Below, one piece after another: positions 19,201-28,074 of a DNA stretch of 64,000 nucleotides. The notes below the pieces were generated by a model, which saw only the letters and a list, made by a program, of their open reading frames with translations, did no database searches and was not told the DNA's origin. How positions within the stretch are numbered: the first letter of the stretch is position 1; each line of letters begins with the position of its first letter. Source of the DNA: a virus. A program made the position numbers and the translations under genes. The stretch lies in IMG/VR virus record IMGVR_UViG_3300035565_000044, positions 1 to 64,000 of that record; one strand, written 5' to 3'.

Positions 19201-19452
19201 GAAATAACCCACGCTATTAGAACCCTACCAATGTTGCCAGCAGACGCCTTTGAGGCACAGAAGATGCTTAGCAGCAGGCAGGAAGAGCCTGATCATGCTA
19301 AGGCCAAGTCTATGGCTGATGAAATTACAGGGAAAGATTCTGAAGGAGTTTATACTTATAAAGACGGAACCACTAGGAGATGGAAAAAAACTCTTAATGA
19401 AACTGGCGATAAAGTTGTCCCAATATGGTTAGAGGATAAAAAAGAAAAATGA
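16210..19452 (+). CDS. Large internal virion (ejection) protein
   Basis: 1080 aa, almost entirely charged and helical with no membrane segment or Cys-rich motif. The N-terminal 180 residues contain Gln-rich helices (DLHTMQQQRQLEIGQKMLAV); the remainder has long Glu/Lys-rich helices. Size, composition and position between a gp7-like protein and a glycine-rich membrane-active protein fit the gp16/gp20 group of ejection proteins. It overlaps the next gene by 4 bases. A parS-like site lies within its coding sequence at 16686. Confidence 0.65.
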   Translation: MGVLDEVPNLANQAQTWSNYWQNQNKWESERAAGQALANDNIDQAKKEAAVRGNLGLYSDLHTMQQQRQLEIGQKMLAVVQSAKTQNQYHSMIDLLTQHGVPGLSKYRVPPGGDFETTKNTALAELGTHTEYLKWQQEQLKAETERRKVNYRGIMTVPGAPRETPIGPMDLPREGGITPVTPVPTGESGKLVGRPTEGVEATGALTPTMSIGDISARLGTEMASRGLAPTTTKTGEPGPDRKFAYSTTEEGKPVLEELPEGAEFEGTGTKAKRSDYEISLERVNADPLNAGKSETERARLAADIVKTMKQKDSSDVQMTKIFADPQMAEAANKLYAAKKGPQKTTAVERAADRISSAYEASHNGEKMDPFQALTLAKQAIEKEPEGIQKLKMLMGPEHDKLLGVIEEDARAEGKIKQPETMQIARAIQDERRKMGADVPPITDAIREAVKITNKGPSTVALLNYLSGLPENQDKSIEEIQNQVVKLQRETGAERETRKIGEEEGLSTREAIRVRAKESNDEQMMADIREHNPNMTDAEHRDIFRKMKTHISEVENIKKETGLDTLGSIEAKEKVKAKAIAEGRTVPMALQTTKEVDGKVVPGTMFINPITQKETFVPHPPGTGEVTKYGARIGKINAELDEIEKIRKENPGMSELEAITARNNAKMTSKNPSAELQGINALKTLYPDENFEQLTKRWVGLHEKKSDKDKEIAAIMDAHPGETKEDAYARQAALNKLTVLKKDPTTGEFKAIPIEGTIEKQKLDKPLKAGNESDLTKVVKALGNDPRYKDIPEVDRYNIAKSILNQKGYNVHIANDGNLAFQAAENSEADIKKKTEDLRERQLALRERVATDPLLSAQMTWARETAKYNVKTVGREAQTIVLDNHINGVVDLAGGADPKKAENPQKRRDLESAIGFLNAGLGLRIWRGEISPTSKVPQAAMSLLQYKHAIQAEAARVLSMGMTGNIAHEHAVELGRIVGDLEKAPSVEALLAQVKTVKEITHAIRTLPMLPADAFEAQKMLSSRQEEPDHAKAKSMADEITGKDSEGVYTYKDGTTRRWKKTLNETGDKVVPIWLEDKKEK
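16686..16701. promoter_or_regulatory. parS-like palindrome 3
   Basis: CGCTCCACGTGAAACA, 13 of 16 matches to parS with an intact core and right arm. It is embedded in the coding sequence of the large ejection protein. Confidence 0.45.
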
Positions 19453-22094
19453 GTGGGGAAAAAATAACTGATCCGGAAATTCTTTCTCAAATTCCGGGAA
19501 TGCAGGCGGATGCGCCTTCGCCAAGCGTCTCTGACAGCGGAATGGTTATAAGTGACCCTGAAATATTAAAAAAGATAAACTCTCCTCGATCTGATGTAAC
19601 TCAGGAAGAAAATTCGCTCATACCCCCAGAAGAACGCGCCATGCTATCCGAAGTTGGCGCCGCTGGAGTGCACTCTGGGGCTTGGACAGGGTTTACAGGT
19701 GGCCTTGGAAGCGTTCTTGAGTCTGCTGTTGCGACTCCTTTTACATATATACAGAGGAAGTCGGAGGGAAAAGACACAAGCTTTGCTAAAGAGTACTGGA
19801 GAAACCTTGAAGCCCTTAGGATAATGCAGAAGGGTTACGAGAGAGCTAATCCTCTGACAGCCGCTGCCTCTGAAGCAATTGGAATGTACGCCAACCCCAT
19901 TGGTGGCGCTCTAGAGGGTCCTGGAAAGGTTCTGGGGGGAGCTATTGCGAGTAGAGTAGGAACAGCTATCCCTTCAGCTTGGGGTGGGCAGGCGGCGGCA
20001 AGAATTGCTGGCATGGCTGGTGAAGCTGGATTGGCTGGAGCCGGGATTGGTGCAGAGCAAGCGCTAGGGCAAGGATACGATTTTACTCCGTCTCAGTACG
20101 TCACAGCACCTCTTGGCGGGGCTGTGGTGGGTGGAGCGCTTGGCGCTGCTCTTGCTCCACCGTTAGCGGGAATAGGAGCTGGCCTTACCTATGCTGGAGA
20201 AAAGGTTGTTAAACCTCTTACTGGAGCAGCCGGTAGACTTATAGCCAATGCTGTTCCTGAGGCTCCAGGGAAATGGCTTAAGGGTAATTCTGAAGAAATT
20301 GCTAAATCTGCTGCGACTAAAGACGTTGCTGACGCCATGGACGAGGTGTCTAGAACTATTAATGAAAGACGCGCAGCCAAAGGGCAAATTCCAATTGACC
20401 CATTAGACAAAATTCGTGAGAGCATACTCCCTCCTGTGCTCCCTCCTGCATCTGGAAAAGGCATAAAAAATATTGATAATGCTGAAGATGTTGTTTCAAA
20501 TATTGATGCAGTAAGCAAGCTAAGAGTATCTGGTGGTAGGTCAGGATTAACTGAGGCCAGAAAAAGAGCAGTTCAGGAGATAATGGTTAGCAAAAGGCTG
20601 TCACCTGAAGCTAGAATAGAAAACATAAATAAATTAAAGTATTTGAGCCAGACTGAAAAGGATTCTTTGACAAAAGCTATCCAAGAAAACCCAATAGATG
20701 CTAAAGATAGGGTTGATGCGGATAATGCTAATAGTTATTTTGAATCGTTTACAAACCATCAGAAGATACCTACTAACCTCATTGATCAAACAGCACAGGT
20801 AGCGGCTGCGTCAAAGAGTACTGGCGCTGAAAATCCAATGGATAAGCTCGCTAGAGTTGCTGCTGGCTCTGGTGGCGCTGAAAAGAGCGCCTTGGCCGCT
20901 GAGCTTGGTCAAAGGCAAGCAGAACAGCCATTACGTATGGCTAAGCATATAGAAGAAGCTGCAAAATCTGCTACTCCCGCTGGAGATTTTCAAAATCTTG
21001 ATCAAGCGAGACAGACAGCGGAGCATCTAACTTCTACGGTTGCTAAGGACGCATATGGAAAAGTTCGCCAAAGCAGAGCTCCTATTGACTTAACGGAAAA
21101 GCTTGCTGAGTACGGGCGCCAGCGTATGGGTATGACTGGGGAAGCTGGCAACGCTTTGGGCAAAGCTATTCAAGAATTTAGGACAGTTCATCATAAAGAA
21201 TCTCCATATGGACTTTCTCCTGATGAGATGTCTGATATCCAGGCTACTTTCAAGGGGCACCAGTTTCAGCCTGACGTTAGTAGGTTTATAGACGCCAGAC
21301 ATACATTAGATGACATGATAAAGGGCGCAAAGGGCCATGCGTATCAAGTTCTAAACCAATTTAGAGCTGATATGAATGAAATAGCCCGCGCAGCGCATCC
21401 TCAACTAAAAGTTGCTGATCAGACTTTTGGCGAGGGAAAAACAATAGAGAAGATTATTGATAAGGCTTTTGAATCGTCAACAAAGCTAAATCATTCAGCA
21501 GAAGACACAGTTAAGTACTTTGACTCATTAATTCCAGAGCAAAAGAACTTATTTAGAATGTCATTTGCTCAGAAATTAAAAGAAATTGTGGAGTCTGCCC
21601 CTGAAAAGTCGGCGTTCGTTGGAGGTAAATTCCAGAACAAAGCTACAAGAGATATGATAAATCATATATTTGGTAGCGTTCCTGGGGAAGTTCTTAATAA
21701 TGCTATAGCTAGTGAAGCTAGCACTACACATACAATGTATAAAGCATTCGGAGGCTCCCAAACTACACCATGGAGAGACGCCATAGAGCAGTTTCGCCTT
21801 GGCGCCGAGCTTCCAGCCCATGTCATGGTGCATCCGTTAAGCCCACACGGCATATGGAACACTGCGGCTAACCTATTGAAAACAGACATAGCTAATAGGC
21901 AGGCTACTCATATTGGTAGGATGATCGCACAGTCTGATCCAATACAGAAGTTGAAAACTATTAATATGCTTAAGCAGGCAAAAGATCAAGCCTCACAGCA
22001 GGCTATGAATAGACGAGCGCTTAGAGCTGAGCGCATACAAGCTTTTGCCCCACTCTTAGCAAACGCCCATACGGTAGGCCAAGATGCCCAGTGA
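19449..22094 (+). CDS. Large ejection protein, membrane-active N-terminus
   Basis: 881 aa. Residues about 60-290 contain Gly/Ala-rich hydrophobic stretches (GGALEGPGKVLGGAIASRVG; AGLAGAGIGAEQALG; GGAVVGGALGAALAPPLAGIG) able to insert in membranes, as in pore-forming ejection proteins. The rest is helical and charged, ending with Gln-rich helices. It overlaps both neighbours (4 bases upstream, 11 downstream), so the ejection proteins are made as a set. I infer a role in the DNA conduit across the envelope. Confidence 0.65.
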   Translation: MSGEKITDPEILSQIPGMQADAPSPSVSDSGMVISDPEILKKINSPRSDVTQEENSLIPPEERAMLSEVGAAGVHSGAWTGFTGGLGSVLESAVATPFTYIQRKSEGKDTSFAKEYWRNLEALRIMQKGYERANPLTAAASEAIGMYANPIGGALEGPGKVLGGAIASRVGTAIPSAWGGQAAARIAGMAGEAGLAGAGIGAEQALGQGYDFTPSQYVTAPLGGAVVGGALGAALAPPLAGIGAGLTYAGEKVVKPLTGAAGRLIANAVPEAPGKWLKGNSEEIAKSAATKDVADAMDEVSRTINERRAAKGQIPIDPLDKIRESILPPVLPPASGKGIKNIDNAEDVVSNIDAVSKLRVSGGRSGLTEARKRAVQEIMVSKRLSPEARIENINKLKYLSQTEKDSLTKAIQENPIDAKDRVDADNANSYFESFTNHQKIPTNLIDQTAQVAAASKSTGAENPMDKLARVAAGSGGAEKSALAAELGQRQAEQPLRMAKHIEEAAKSATPAGDFQNLDQARQTAEHLTSTVAKDAYGKVRQSRAPIDLTEKLAEYGRQRMGMTGEAGNALGKAIQEFRTVHHKESPYGLSPDEMSDIQATFKGHQFQPDVSRFIDARHTLDDMIKGAKGHAYQVLNQFRADMNEIARAAHPQLKVADQTFGEGKTIEKIIDKAFESSTKLNHSAEDTVKYFDSLIPEQKNLFRMSFAQKLKEIVESAPEKSAFVGGKFQNKATRDMINHIFGSVPGEVLNNAIASEASTTHTMYKAFGGSQTTPWRDAIEQFRLGAELPAHVMVHPLSPHGIWNTAANLLKTDIANRQATHIGRMIAQSDPIQKLKTINMLKQAKDQASQQAMNRRALRAERIQAFAPLLANAHTVGQDAQ

Positions 22095-23529
22095 AAAATA
22101 TTTTAACTATCTAAGAGCTTCTGAGTCTGGTGGAAATGATCAAGACCAGTCTAGAACGTCTTCGGCAAAAGGGCGCTATCAGTTCACTAATGGCACAAGA
22201 GACCATATAATATCAGCATACCCTCAGCTAGGGCTGACAAAAGAAAATTTCTATACGCCAGAGTCCCAAGAGAAGGCTATAAGAGCCCTTACTGCCGAGA
22301 ATGAAAACTACCTTAAGAGCAAGGGCATTCCGACAACGGACTTAAACGTCCATATGGCCCACTTTCTTGGCGCTGGCGGCGCCAGAGACTTTATCAACGC
22401 CCATGATAAAGACCCCAATACGTTGGCTGTGAATGTCGTTCATCCACAATCGGTTGCGGCTAACCATGAGGTATTTTACCATAAAAACAATGGTAAAGTA
22501 GACCTCAACAGCCCTAGGACTGTCGGTGAAATCTACCAGATGTACGGCAAGCGTTTTGGCGAAGGCGCAGCGTCTCCGTCCCAAACTTATCAAGCGCCGA
22601 CGCCTTATAATCCAGCCGTGCGACAAGGATGGACGGCTAGCGCGGAGCCAGCGGCGCCAGCAGCGGCCACAGACAAGCCTGCTACGCCAGGGCAGACAAC
22701 GCCCCCTGGACCAGCCACATTCAATCCCATGGGAATGTCCCGCAATGCTCTTAGCGGCGGTCCTGGTGGCTCTAGTTCGCTTACTCCTGGTCCAGCAACA
22801 GATAAAGAGGGAAAAGCAAAAGAAGGCGAACCTCTGTTTACCCCTTACCCGTGGCAAAACATATCGAGCTATTACGTTCCCCAACTTCCTATGAAAGTGG
22901 GCGGTCGCGCTCGCGCTCACAAAGTCCCAGTTCTTCCATCGCATCTTGCTAAGGATAAACACTTCTCAAAAGTTTGGGAGGGACTACACACTGACCCGCA
23001 ATCGGTTTCCCACGAAGACCTTCTTAAAGCCTATCAGAAGATTAGTGGTTCCGACGAGAACCCGGCGCCAGCAGTGGCGGCGCAACAGGCGCAGTCCACG
23101 CTGGAACAAGGGCCGCCTGCCTACGCCTCAGGAGGAGTTGTACAGGAAACTGAGCCAGGAGCGAAAAGCAAAACAGCCGTTGGGTATATAAGGTCCGATA
23201 CTGGTGGAACGGCAGATAAGCTGTCATTCAATGTGGTTCAAGACTCTTATGTAATACCTGCTGACATTGTTAGTGGTCTTGGCCATGGAAATTCTGATGC
23301 TGGAGCAAGAATAATAGCGGAACGCTTCAAAGGGAGACTTTCTGCTAGAACTCAGGGTACTGTTCCTGTTAAGCTTTCCGGAGGGGAATATGTTATTCCG
23401 CCTCATGTGGTTAAACGTGTCGGTAAGGGAAATATAGAGCGCGGAATAGACCATTTTGAAGACTTCATCAAAACAGTTCGCGCCAAAACGATCCTGGACC
23501 TTCACCATAAAAAGAAACCGATACGATAA
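22084..23529 (+). CDS. Virion-associated lytic transglycosylase-like protein
   Basis: 481 aa. The N-terminal 160 residues read as a lysozyme-fold muralytic domain: ESGG at 14-17 (Glu14 the likely catalytic acid), SSAKGRYQFTNGT like the GAxGLYQF element of SLT enzymes, and HMAHFLGAGGARDFI. Residues about 165-300 are a Pro/Ala/Gly linker. The C-terminal domain (LSFNVVQDSYVIPADIV and VPVKLSGGEYVIPPHVV) is a repeat-like module seen in phage internal virion proteins. Probably cuts peptidoglycan during DNA entry; distinct from the endolysin at 25944. Confidence 0.7.
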   Translation: MPSEKYFNYLRASESGGNDQDQSRTSSAKGRYQFTNGTRDHIISAYPQLGLTKENFYTPESQEKAIRALTAENENYLKSKGIPTTDLNVHMAHFLGAGGARDFINAHDKDPNTLAVNVVHPQSVAANHEVFYHKNNGKVDLNSPRTVGEIYQMYGKRFGEGAASPSQTYQAPTPYNPAVRQGWTASAEPAAPAAATDKPATPGQTTPPGPATFNPMGMSRNALSGGPGGSSSLTPGPATDKEGKAKEGEPLFTPYPWQNISSYYVPQLPMKVGGRARAHKVPVLPSHLAKDKHFSKVWEGLHTDPQSVSHEDLLKAYQKISGSDENPAPAVAAQQAQSTLEQGPPAYASGGVVQETEPGAKSKTAVGYIRSDTGGTADKLSFNVVQDSYVIPADIVSGLGHGNSDAGARIIAERFKGRLSARTQGTVPVKLSGGEYVIPPHVVKRVGKGNIERGIDHFEDFIKTVRAKTILDLHHKKKPIR

Positions 23530-24146
23530 TGGTTAATCCTCAGTACTCCGGAGCCTCCCCCGAAGAAGGGCAGGACTTTGATAGTCATCTTAGCCAACTT
23601 GCTGAGATGATACAAAGGAATAAGGCTGCTCAGCAGGCCGACGCCGGTAGAACAGCAATGGCGCAGGCCACCGAGCCATATGCTCCACCAGCGCAGCCGT
23701 CTCCAGAAGCGATGAAAGCTCAGCAGATGTTACAGCAAGGGGGGATGGCCTTGCAGCAGAAGGAAAAGATGATAGGCGATTCGCTTAAAGCGGCGACAGC
23801 CAATCTCGATCCTTTGCAGAAAGCGGCCTTGGCCCTGAAGCTTCACCAGAACGCGTTAGCGGCTGCTACAGGGCGGGATACGTCTAGCCACCTGGAGCTA
23901 CCCCTCGATCCACGTTCGGCCCTCCTGAGCGCATCCTACGGCGCTGGAGGCTCATCCCTTGGAGACCCCTTTGGCGGGGCTGCGCGTATCTTAGCGAGCC
24001 TAGGGCCAACGGCGCAAATGCCGCGCTCTACCCTTGATCTATACCATGAAATGCAGGCTAGGCGTCCACATAAAATTGTTATCCAAGTGAACCATGGCGC
24101 ACCAGAGCAAAATTCTGGCGGAGAAAATAAGAAGAAGGCTTCGTAA
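23529..24146 (+). CDS. Hypothetical virion-associated protein
   Basis: 205 aa, Ala/Gln/Pro-rich. Starts one base within the previous stop (TAATG) and ends the same way with the next gene. Visible features are helical segments rich in Gln and Met (MKAQQMLQQGGMALQQKEKMI) and an Ala/Gly/Pro-rich tail. No known domain. Its place after the transglycosylase suggests an internal virion or scaffold-like partner. Confidence 0.6.
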   Translation: MVNPQYSGASPEEGQDFDSHLSQLAEMIQRNKAAQQADAGRTAMAQATEPYAPPAQPSPEAMKAQQMLQQGGMALQQKEKMIGDSLKAATANLDPLQKAALALKLHQNALAAATGRDTSSHLELPLDPRSALLSASYGAGGSSLGDPFGGAARILASLGPTAQMPRSTLDLYHEMQARRPHKIVIQVNHGAPEQNSGGENKKKAS

Positions 24147-25129
24147 TGGCTACTACATCATTATACCGCCGTCGCGGAGAACAGTTCTTTGATAATAATG
24201 GTGTAGTTCTCTCTGGGGGGCAACTATTTTATTTTCAGTCTGGGACAACGAGCCAGGGGTATACATATTCTGAGCAAACTGGTGTTGTGCAGAACCCATC
24301 TCCCATAATCCTTGATGCTTCAGGAAGGATACCAGTAGCAGTATTCCTTGGGTCAACATATGATTATAAAGAGATACTAACAGACTCTCTTGGAAACACC
24401 ATATCCCCGTGGCCGTTTGATGGAATACCAAGAGCTATATCAACAGCTAATCCACTAACGGGTTTTGAGCGCCTTTACCAGCCATGGGTTTTAGTCAACG
24501 GGACAAACTCCCCGCTTACAGTAGCCAATTCCGCCGTAGGTAACGCCTACGAGTGCGACTGTACATCAGGAAATTTGGTTATTAATCTTCCTGCTGTTAC
24601 AACATGTCAAACTGGTACTGGATTTACATTTAAAAAGATAGACTCAAGCGCTAACACTGTTACAATAAATCCAAACGGAGCTGATACTCTTGATGGATCA
24701 ATTGTTCCTGTGGTCATTGGCGTAAAGAATATGGCTATTGGAATAACCAACGATAGCGCTCAGTGGCTCTCTACAATATTTGCGTCACTTCCGTTCTTCT
24801 TAGCTGCTCAGAGACAGAGCGTCACTGCTGGCGCTTCTCTATCAATAGATATGAGTAAAGGTTGGCATGTTGCTCTGTCCCTTGGAGCAACAGTAACATC
24901 ATTTGCAGTTACGAACTGGCCAGCAGCAGGAACGGTTGGAAAGCTTACGCTAGACATAACAAATACTGGTACATTCAACATAGGAACGTGGCCGACGACA
25001 ACAATATGGGCCGGTGGCTCTACTCCAGTTATAACTTCAGGAAACGGAAAGCAAGACACTGTAGTTCTTACAAGCACCAATGGCGGAACTGCATTTCGCG
25101 GATACGTCGCTTCACAAAATATGTCGTAA
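24146..25129 (+). CDS. Tail fibre or spike with conserved N-terminal attachment domain
   Basis: 327 aa. The first 100 residues follow a widespread phage tail pattern: GEQFFDNNGVVLSGGQLFYFQSG, then NPSPIILDASGRIPVAVFLG and the YKEILTDSLGN turn, which usually attaches fibres to the virion. The rest is beta-rich, with a Cys pair near residue 132 (YECDCTSGN). Starts on the previous stop. Likely a short fibre or spike that partners the glycine-rich protein just downstream. Confidence 0.7.
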   Translation: MATTSLYRRRGEQFFDNNGVVLSGGQLFYFQSGTTSQGYTYSEQTGVVQNPSPIILDASGRIPVAVFLGSTYDYKEILTDSLGNTISPWPFDGIPRAISTANPLTGFERLYQPWVLVNGTNSPLTVANSAVGNAYECDCTSGNLVINLPAVTTCQTGTGFTFKKIDSSANTVTINPNGADTLDGSIVPVVIGVKNMAIGITNDSAQWLSTIFASLPFFLAAQRQSVTAGASLSIDMSKGWHVALSLGATVTSFAVTNWPAAGTVGKLTLDITNTGTFNIGTWPTTTIWAGGSTPVITSGNGKQDTVVLTSTNGGTAFRGYVASQNMS

Positions 25130-25132
25130 ACT

Positions 25133-25942
25133 ATGCCCATTATATACCTCACCTCAGGCACTTCCTGGACAGTTCCGGCTGACTGGTCTAACGGAAACAA
25201 TTCAATCGAATGTATTGGCGGCGGTGGCGCTGGCGGAGGCGGTTGGTATGACGGCAAAGGCAATGGCAACCAAAGCGATTGGGCTGGAGGCGGCGGGGGC
25301 GGCGGCGCTTACTCTGCAATATTCAGCTTTGGCACTACTCCAGGGAATATCATAACTTATCACGTTGGCGGCGGAGGAAATGGACCAACTCCGTACAATA
25401 CCAATGGTAATATAGGTGGAGATACTTGGTTTAATGGCGCTAACTTAGCCGCATCCAGCGTTGGAGCGAAGGGCGCTCTAGGGGGATATAAGGGGCAGTC
25501 TTCTGGTGGTGGTGGAGCTGGCGGACTAGCATCTGGTGGTGTTGGAACTGTTAAATACAGCGGTGGCACAGGAGCTAATGGCGGTCAATATCCTATTGGC
25601 GGCGGAGGCGGCGGCGCGGCAGGTCCTAACGGGAATGGCGCCGATGGCGGTGTCGGCTTTTACGCTCAGGCTCAAGGCGGACCTGCTGACAATAACACTG
25701 TGGCTGGAGCTCCCCCTGGAAACTACGGGAACACAGGCGCGGAGTGGCCTGCTGTAGGTTGCGGTTCTGGTGGCGGAGGAAGCAATTACACTGACGCAGG
25801 CGGCGGCGGATACTATGGCGGCGGCGGTGGTGGTTGGGGATATGGCTATGGCGGAGCCAACAACAACTACGGCGCTCCAGGAATCATAATTATTAAATAC
25901 TACATAGCCCATCCTCAAGTGTCAACCCTGATAGGAATGTAA
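25133..25942 (+). CDS. Glycine-rich tail tip protein 3
   Basis: 269 aa, begins MPIIYLTSGTSWTVPADW, the usual opening strand of the glycine-rich domain, then alternates G runs with short strands and Tyr/Asn/Gly turns, closing with PGIIIIKYY. About one third of residues are glycine. It is the simplest of the three such proteins in the window, essentially the domain alone. Likely a receptor-binding tip that sits on the preceding fibre. Confidence 0.7.
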   Translation: MPIIYLTSGTSWTVPADWSNGNNSIECIGGGGAGGGGWYDGKGNGNQSDWAGGGGGGGAYSAIFSFGTTPGNIITYHVGGGGNGPTPYNTNGNIGGDTWFNGANLAASSVGAKGALGGYKGQSSGGGGAGGLASGGVGTVKYSGGTGANGGQYPIGGGGGGAAGPNGNGADGGVGFYAQAQGGPADNNTVAGAPPGNYGNTGAEWPAVGCGSGGGGSNYTDAGGGGYYGGGGGGWGYGYGGANNNYGAPGIIIIKYYIAHPQVSTLIGM

Positions 25943-25943
25943 C

Positions 25944-26636
25944 ATGTTGTCTAATTACAACCTGAGTTTCAGAGCTGTACTCAAGTTCGAGGGCGGATTT
26001 TCCAACGACGCCCATGATCCTGGTGGCGCTACCAATCTAGGTATTATCCAAAGGGAATACAATGCCTATCGCGACAAAAAAGGACTCGATCAACAGAGCG
26101 TTCGTCTGATAACACAAGATGAAGCGAATGAAATATATAAAATACAATATTGGGACTGGTTGCGCCTGGACGATTTTCCAGCAGGAATTGACTTCGCCAT
26201 ATTCGATGCTGCTGTCAACAATGGCGTTGGAGCCGCGCCCAAGTTTGCCCAGCGCGCTAGCAACAAAGTTAGCGGATCAAACCTCGTTGTTGACGGGCAC
26301 CTGGGACTGCTCTCTAGAGCTGCTATCTTTGCCTGTCAGCCAGAAGCATTCATCGACGCCTTCTGCGATGAGCGTCTTAGATATGACCGTGGCTTAAAGA
26401 TTTGGCGTTACTTCGGCGGAGGATGGACGAAACGCGTGAATGGCGATCCCCGTACAGGCTATCAGGGTGTCCGGGGCATCGCCAAGGCGCTAGCGTTGAA
26501 GGCGAGGGGCTTGACGCCTCCGCTAGCGCCACCTCAACTCGTTTCACGTGAAACACCAGTTGCGCCGTGGGCGTTAGGACAGGCTTTAAGCGCTGTCTTC
26601 AACTGGATTCTTGCAAGATTCGGAAGGAAGACATAA
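25944..26636 (+). CDS. Endolysin, glycoside hydrolase family 108
   Basis: 230 aa. The GH108 signature is clear: FEGGFSNDAHDPGGATNLG with catalytic Glu16, followed by a helical lysozyme core (WDWLRLDDFPAGIDFAIFDAAVNNG). Residues about 105-175 fit the peptidoglycan-binding PG_binding_3 domain that follows GH108 (VDGHLGLLSRAAIF, then FCDERLRYDRGL and GGWTKRVNG). No signal peptide, so a holin is needed; a holin-like gene lies 730 bases downstream. The C-terminus is slightly amphipathic. Contains an in-frame parS-like site. Confidence 0.9.
   Translation: MLSNYNLSFRAVLKFEGGFSNDAHDPGGATNLGIIQREYNAYRDKKGLDQQSVRLITQDEANEIYKIQYWDWLRLDDFPAGIDFAIFDAAVNNGVGAAPKFAQRASNKVSGSNLVVDGHLGLLSRAAIFACQPEAFIDAFCDERLRYDRGLKIWRYFGGGWTKRVNGDPRTGYQGVRGIAKALALKARGLTPPLAPPQLVSRETPVAPWALGQALSAVFNWILARFGRKT
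26540..26555. promoter_or_regulatory. parS-like palindrome 4
   Basis: CGTTTCACGTGAAACA, 15 of 16 matches to parS, inside the endolysin coding sequence, encoding a linker-like segment (VSRET). Confidence 0.65.
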
Positions 26637-27319
26637 TGCCAATGAACCCTACGCCTGCTGGGTTGCAACAGAGCCCTGGTTTTCCAGGGAGCTGGCAGAG
26701 CCAGACATTTGGACAGCAAGGCGGAGCTGCCGAGATGCAGAACCACGGCCTATCGCCATCAGCTAGGCCAACTTCGGGACTTCCAGCGTACGGCAATCCA
26801 CCATCGATCTATCAGCCGCCGTCATACCAGCCATTCACATCTGGACCACAGTCTCAATTCAGTCCGATGATGGACCATCCATATCAGCCTCAGTACCATA
26901 CGAGCAAAGAACCCGGAGGAGGAAACCAACAGCAGCAGCAGCATCAGCAGCAGCAGCAGCAGGGGGCTAATCAATCTTATCTAGGGGGAACTAATGGGGT
27001 TGGTGATGGGAACTATCTACATGGCCACCATAACAATGTCCCCATGAATAGTCCATGGGGACAGCAAGATATGAACAATGATTACCAAAGTTGGGGTGAT
27101 CCTTACTCATTCCTCAATCCATGGCATATGTTCGGCGGTGGCTCTCATATAGGATTTTCTACCCAGTTCAATGCAGTTCCGAATATGGCCCCTAATCCTA
27201 CTCCAATTGGTTTCTCACAAGGATACCAATCTTCGCCAATGGGATTGAATCCATACTCTTCTCTAAATCGTAGCGGAACCCAGCCGTATAGTTTCTTGGG
27301 AGTCCAGACTAGTGCCTAA
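26636..27319 (+). CDS. Low-complexity Pro/Gln/Gly-rich protein
   Basis: 227 aa from the ATG that overlaps the endolysin stop and is preceded by GGAAGGAAG. The chain is dominated by Pro, Gln, Gly, Asn and Ser, including a poly-Gln/His stretch near residues 98-112, and has Trp/Tyr-spaced low-complexity segments to the end. It looks intrinsically disordered. No domain recognised. The slot between endolysin and holin suggests a lysis or virion-surface role, which is a guess. Confidence 0.6.
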   Translation: MPMNPTPAGLQQSPGFPGSWQSQTFGQQGGAAEMQNHGLSPSARPTSGLPAYGNPPSIYQPPSYQPFTSGPQSQFSPMMDHPYQPQYHTSKEPGGGNQQQQQHQQQQQQGANQSYLGGTNGVGDGNYLHGHHNNVPMNSPWGQQDMNNDYQSWGDPYSFLNPWHMFGGGSHIGFSTQFNAVPNMAPNPTPIGFSQGYQSSPMGLNPYSSLNRSGTQPYSFLGVQTSA

Positions 27320-27369
27320 TAATGTAACCTGTACTGAGTTACACACGAGTAAATGTGGGAGACCGAATA

Positions 27370-27930
27370 ATGACTGACCAAAACACTGGCCTCAATGGGC
27401 TTATCGCCGCCATAGAACTTGCAGCTCCGTCGCTTGCAACCCTGATGGGCGGCCCATTGGGCGGGGCTTTGGCGTCTGGCGTTGTATCCGCTCTACAGAG
27501 CGGTGGCGTAGGCGCGGATTTGCCCGCCCCTGTTACCCCTGGGGCTATTGCTCCAGCGGCCCTGGATAGCCCTCTAGCCCTGTTACAGACCATCCTGGGG
27601 GCGCTGGATCAACAGGCTTCTGACCATCTTAACGAGGTGACTGCGGCTCCCACCGCTGCCGGTTCGTCGGCTACACCATTGCCACATGCGGACGGAGGCG
27701 TCCAGGTAAATTCTACTGATAATCTAGCCAAATTGTGCGTAGCAGTTGTGGGCGCTGTCGTCGCTGCTGTTGGTTTCGCCTCCCCCACAGCAGGGAGCTT
27801 CTTAAACGGGTATGTGCCGGTCGTCGGTGGCGTATTGGCCGCAGCAATTAGCATGTTCCTTTCCCATAGAACCGTGGCCAGGGCTAATGCCAATACTGCG
27901 GCTTTGCAAAACCAGACTGCCGGTAAATAG
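27370..27930 (+). CDS. Holin-like membrane protein
   Basis: 186 aa from ATG 27370, chosen because GGGAGA lies 7 bases upstream; an in-frame ATG at 27355 has none. Residues 1-50 are Ala/Gly/Leu-rich and amphipathic, 50-120 an Ala/Pro-rich region, and two hydrophobic segments follow (about 122-142 and 146-165: LCVAVVGAVVAAVGFA and VVGGVLAAAISMFL) with a short hydrophilic tail. Two closely spaced C-terminal membrane helices plus the endolysin context fit a holin of unusual length; no holin family assigned. Confidence 0.55.
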   Translation: MTDQNTGLNGLIAAIELAAPSLATLMGGPLGGALASGVVSALQSGGVGADLPAPVTPGAIAPAALDSPLALLQTILGALDQQASDHLNEVTAAPTAAGSSATPLPHADGGVQVNSTDNLAKLCVAVVGAVVAAVGFASPTAGSFLNGYVPVVGGVLAAAISMFLSHRTVARANANTAALQNQTAGK

Positions 27931-27951
27931 CGCCAGAAAGGATGTTCGGAC

Positions 27952-28016
27952 GAGAGAGACACAACCGTAGGAAGCGCTGTGTCTCTCTCTAGCCGTAGTG
28001 TGCGTTCACCACGGCT
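27952..28016 (+). other. Two tandem RNA hairpins between lysis genes
   Basis: A perfect 12-bp inverted repeat (27952-27963 with 27978-27989, 14-base loop) is followed after one base by a second hairpin (27991-27996 with 28011-28016, extended by three more pairs after a mismatch). No T run follows, so this is not a standard terminator. It may regulate or stabilise mRNA between the holin-like and coiled-coil genes. Confidence 0.5.
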
Positions 28017-28074
28017 ACCGTACATATAGTGAAATGACGCTTACAGAGCAATAACCCGCGAGTAGGAACGCGCC

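Noticed and set aside
26920-26965. CAG-type triplet repeat
   Set aside because: Codes for the poly-Gln/His stretch of the 26636 protein; ordinary low-complexity coding repeat.
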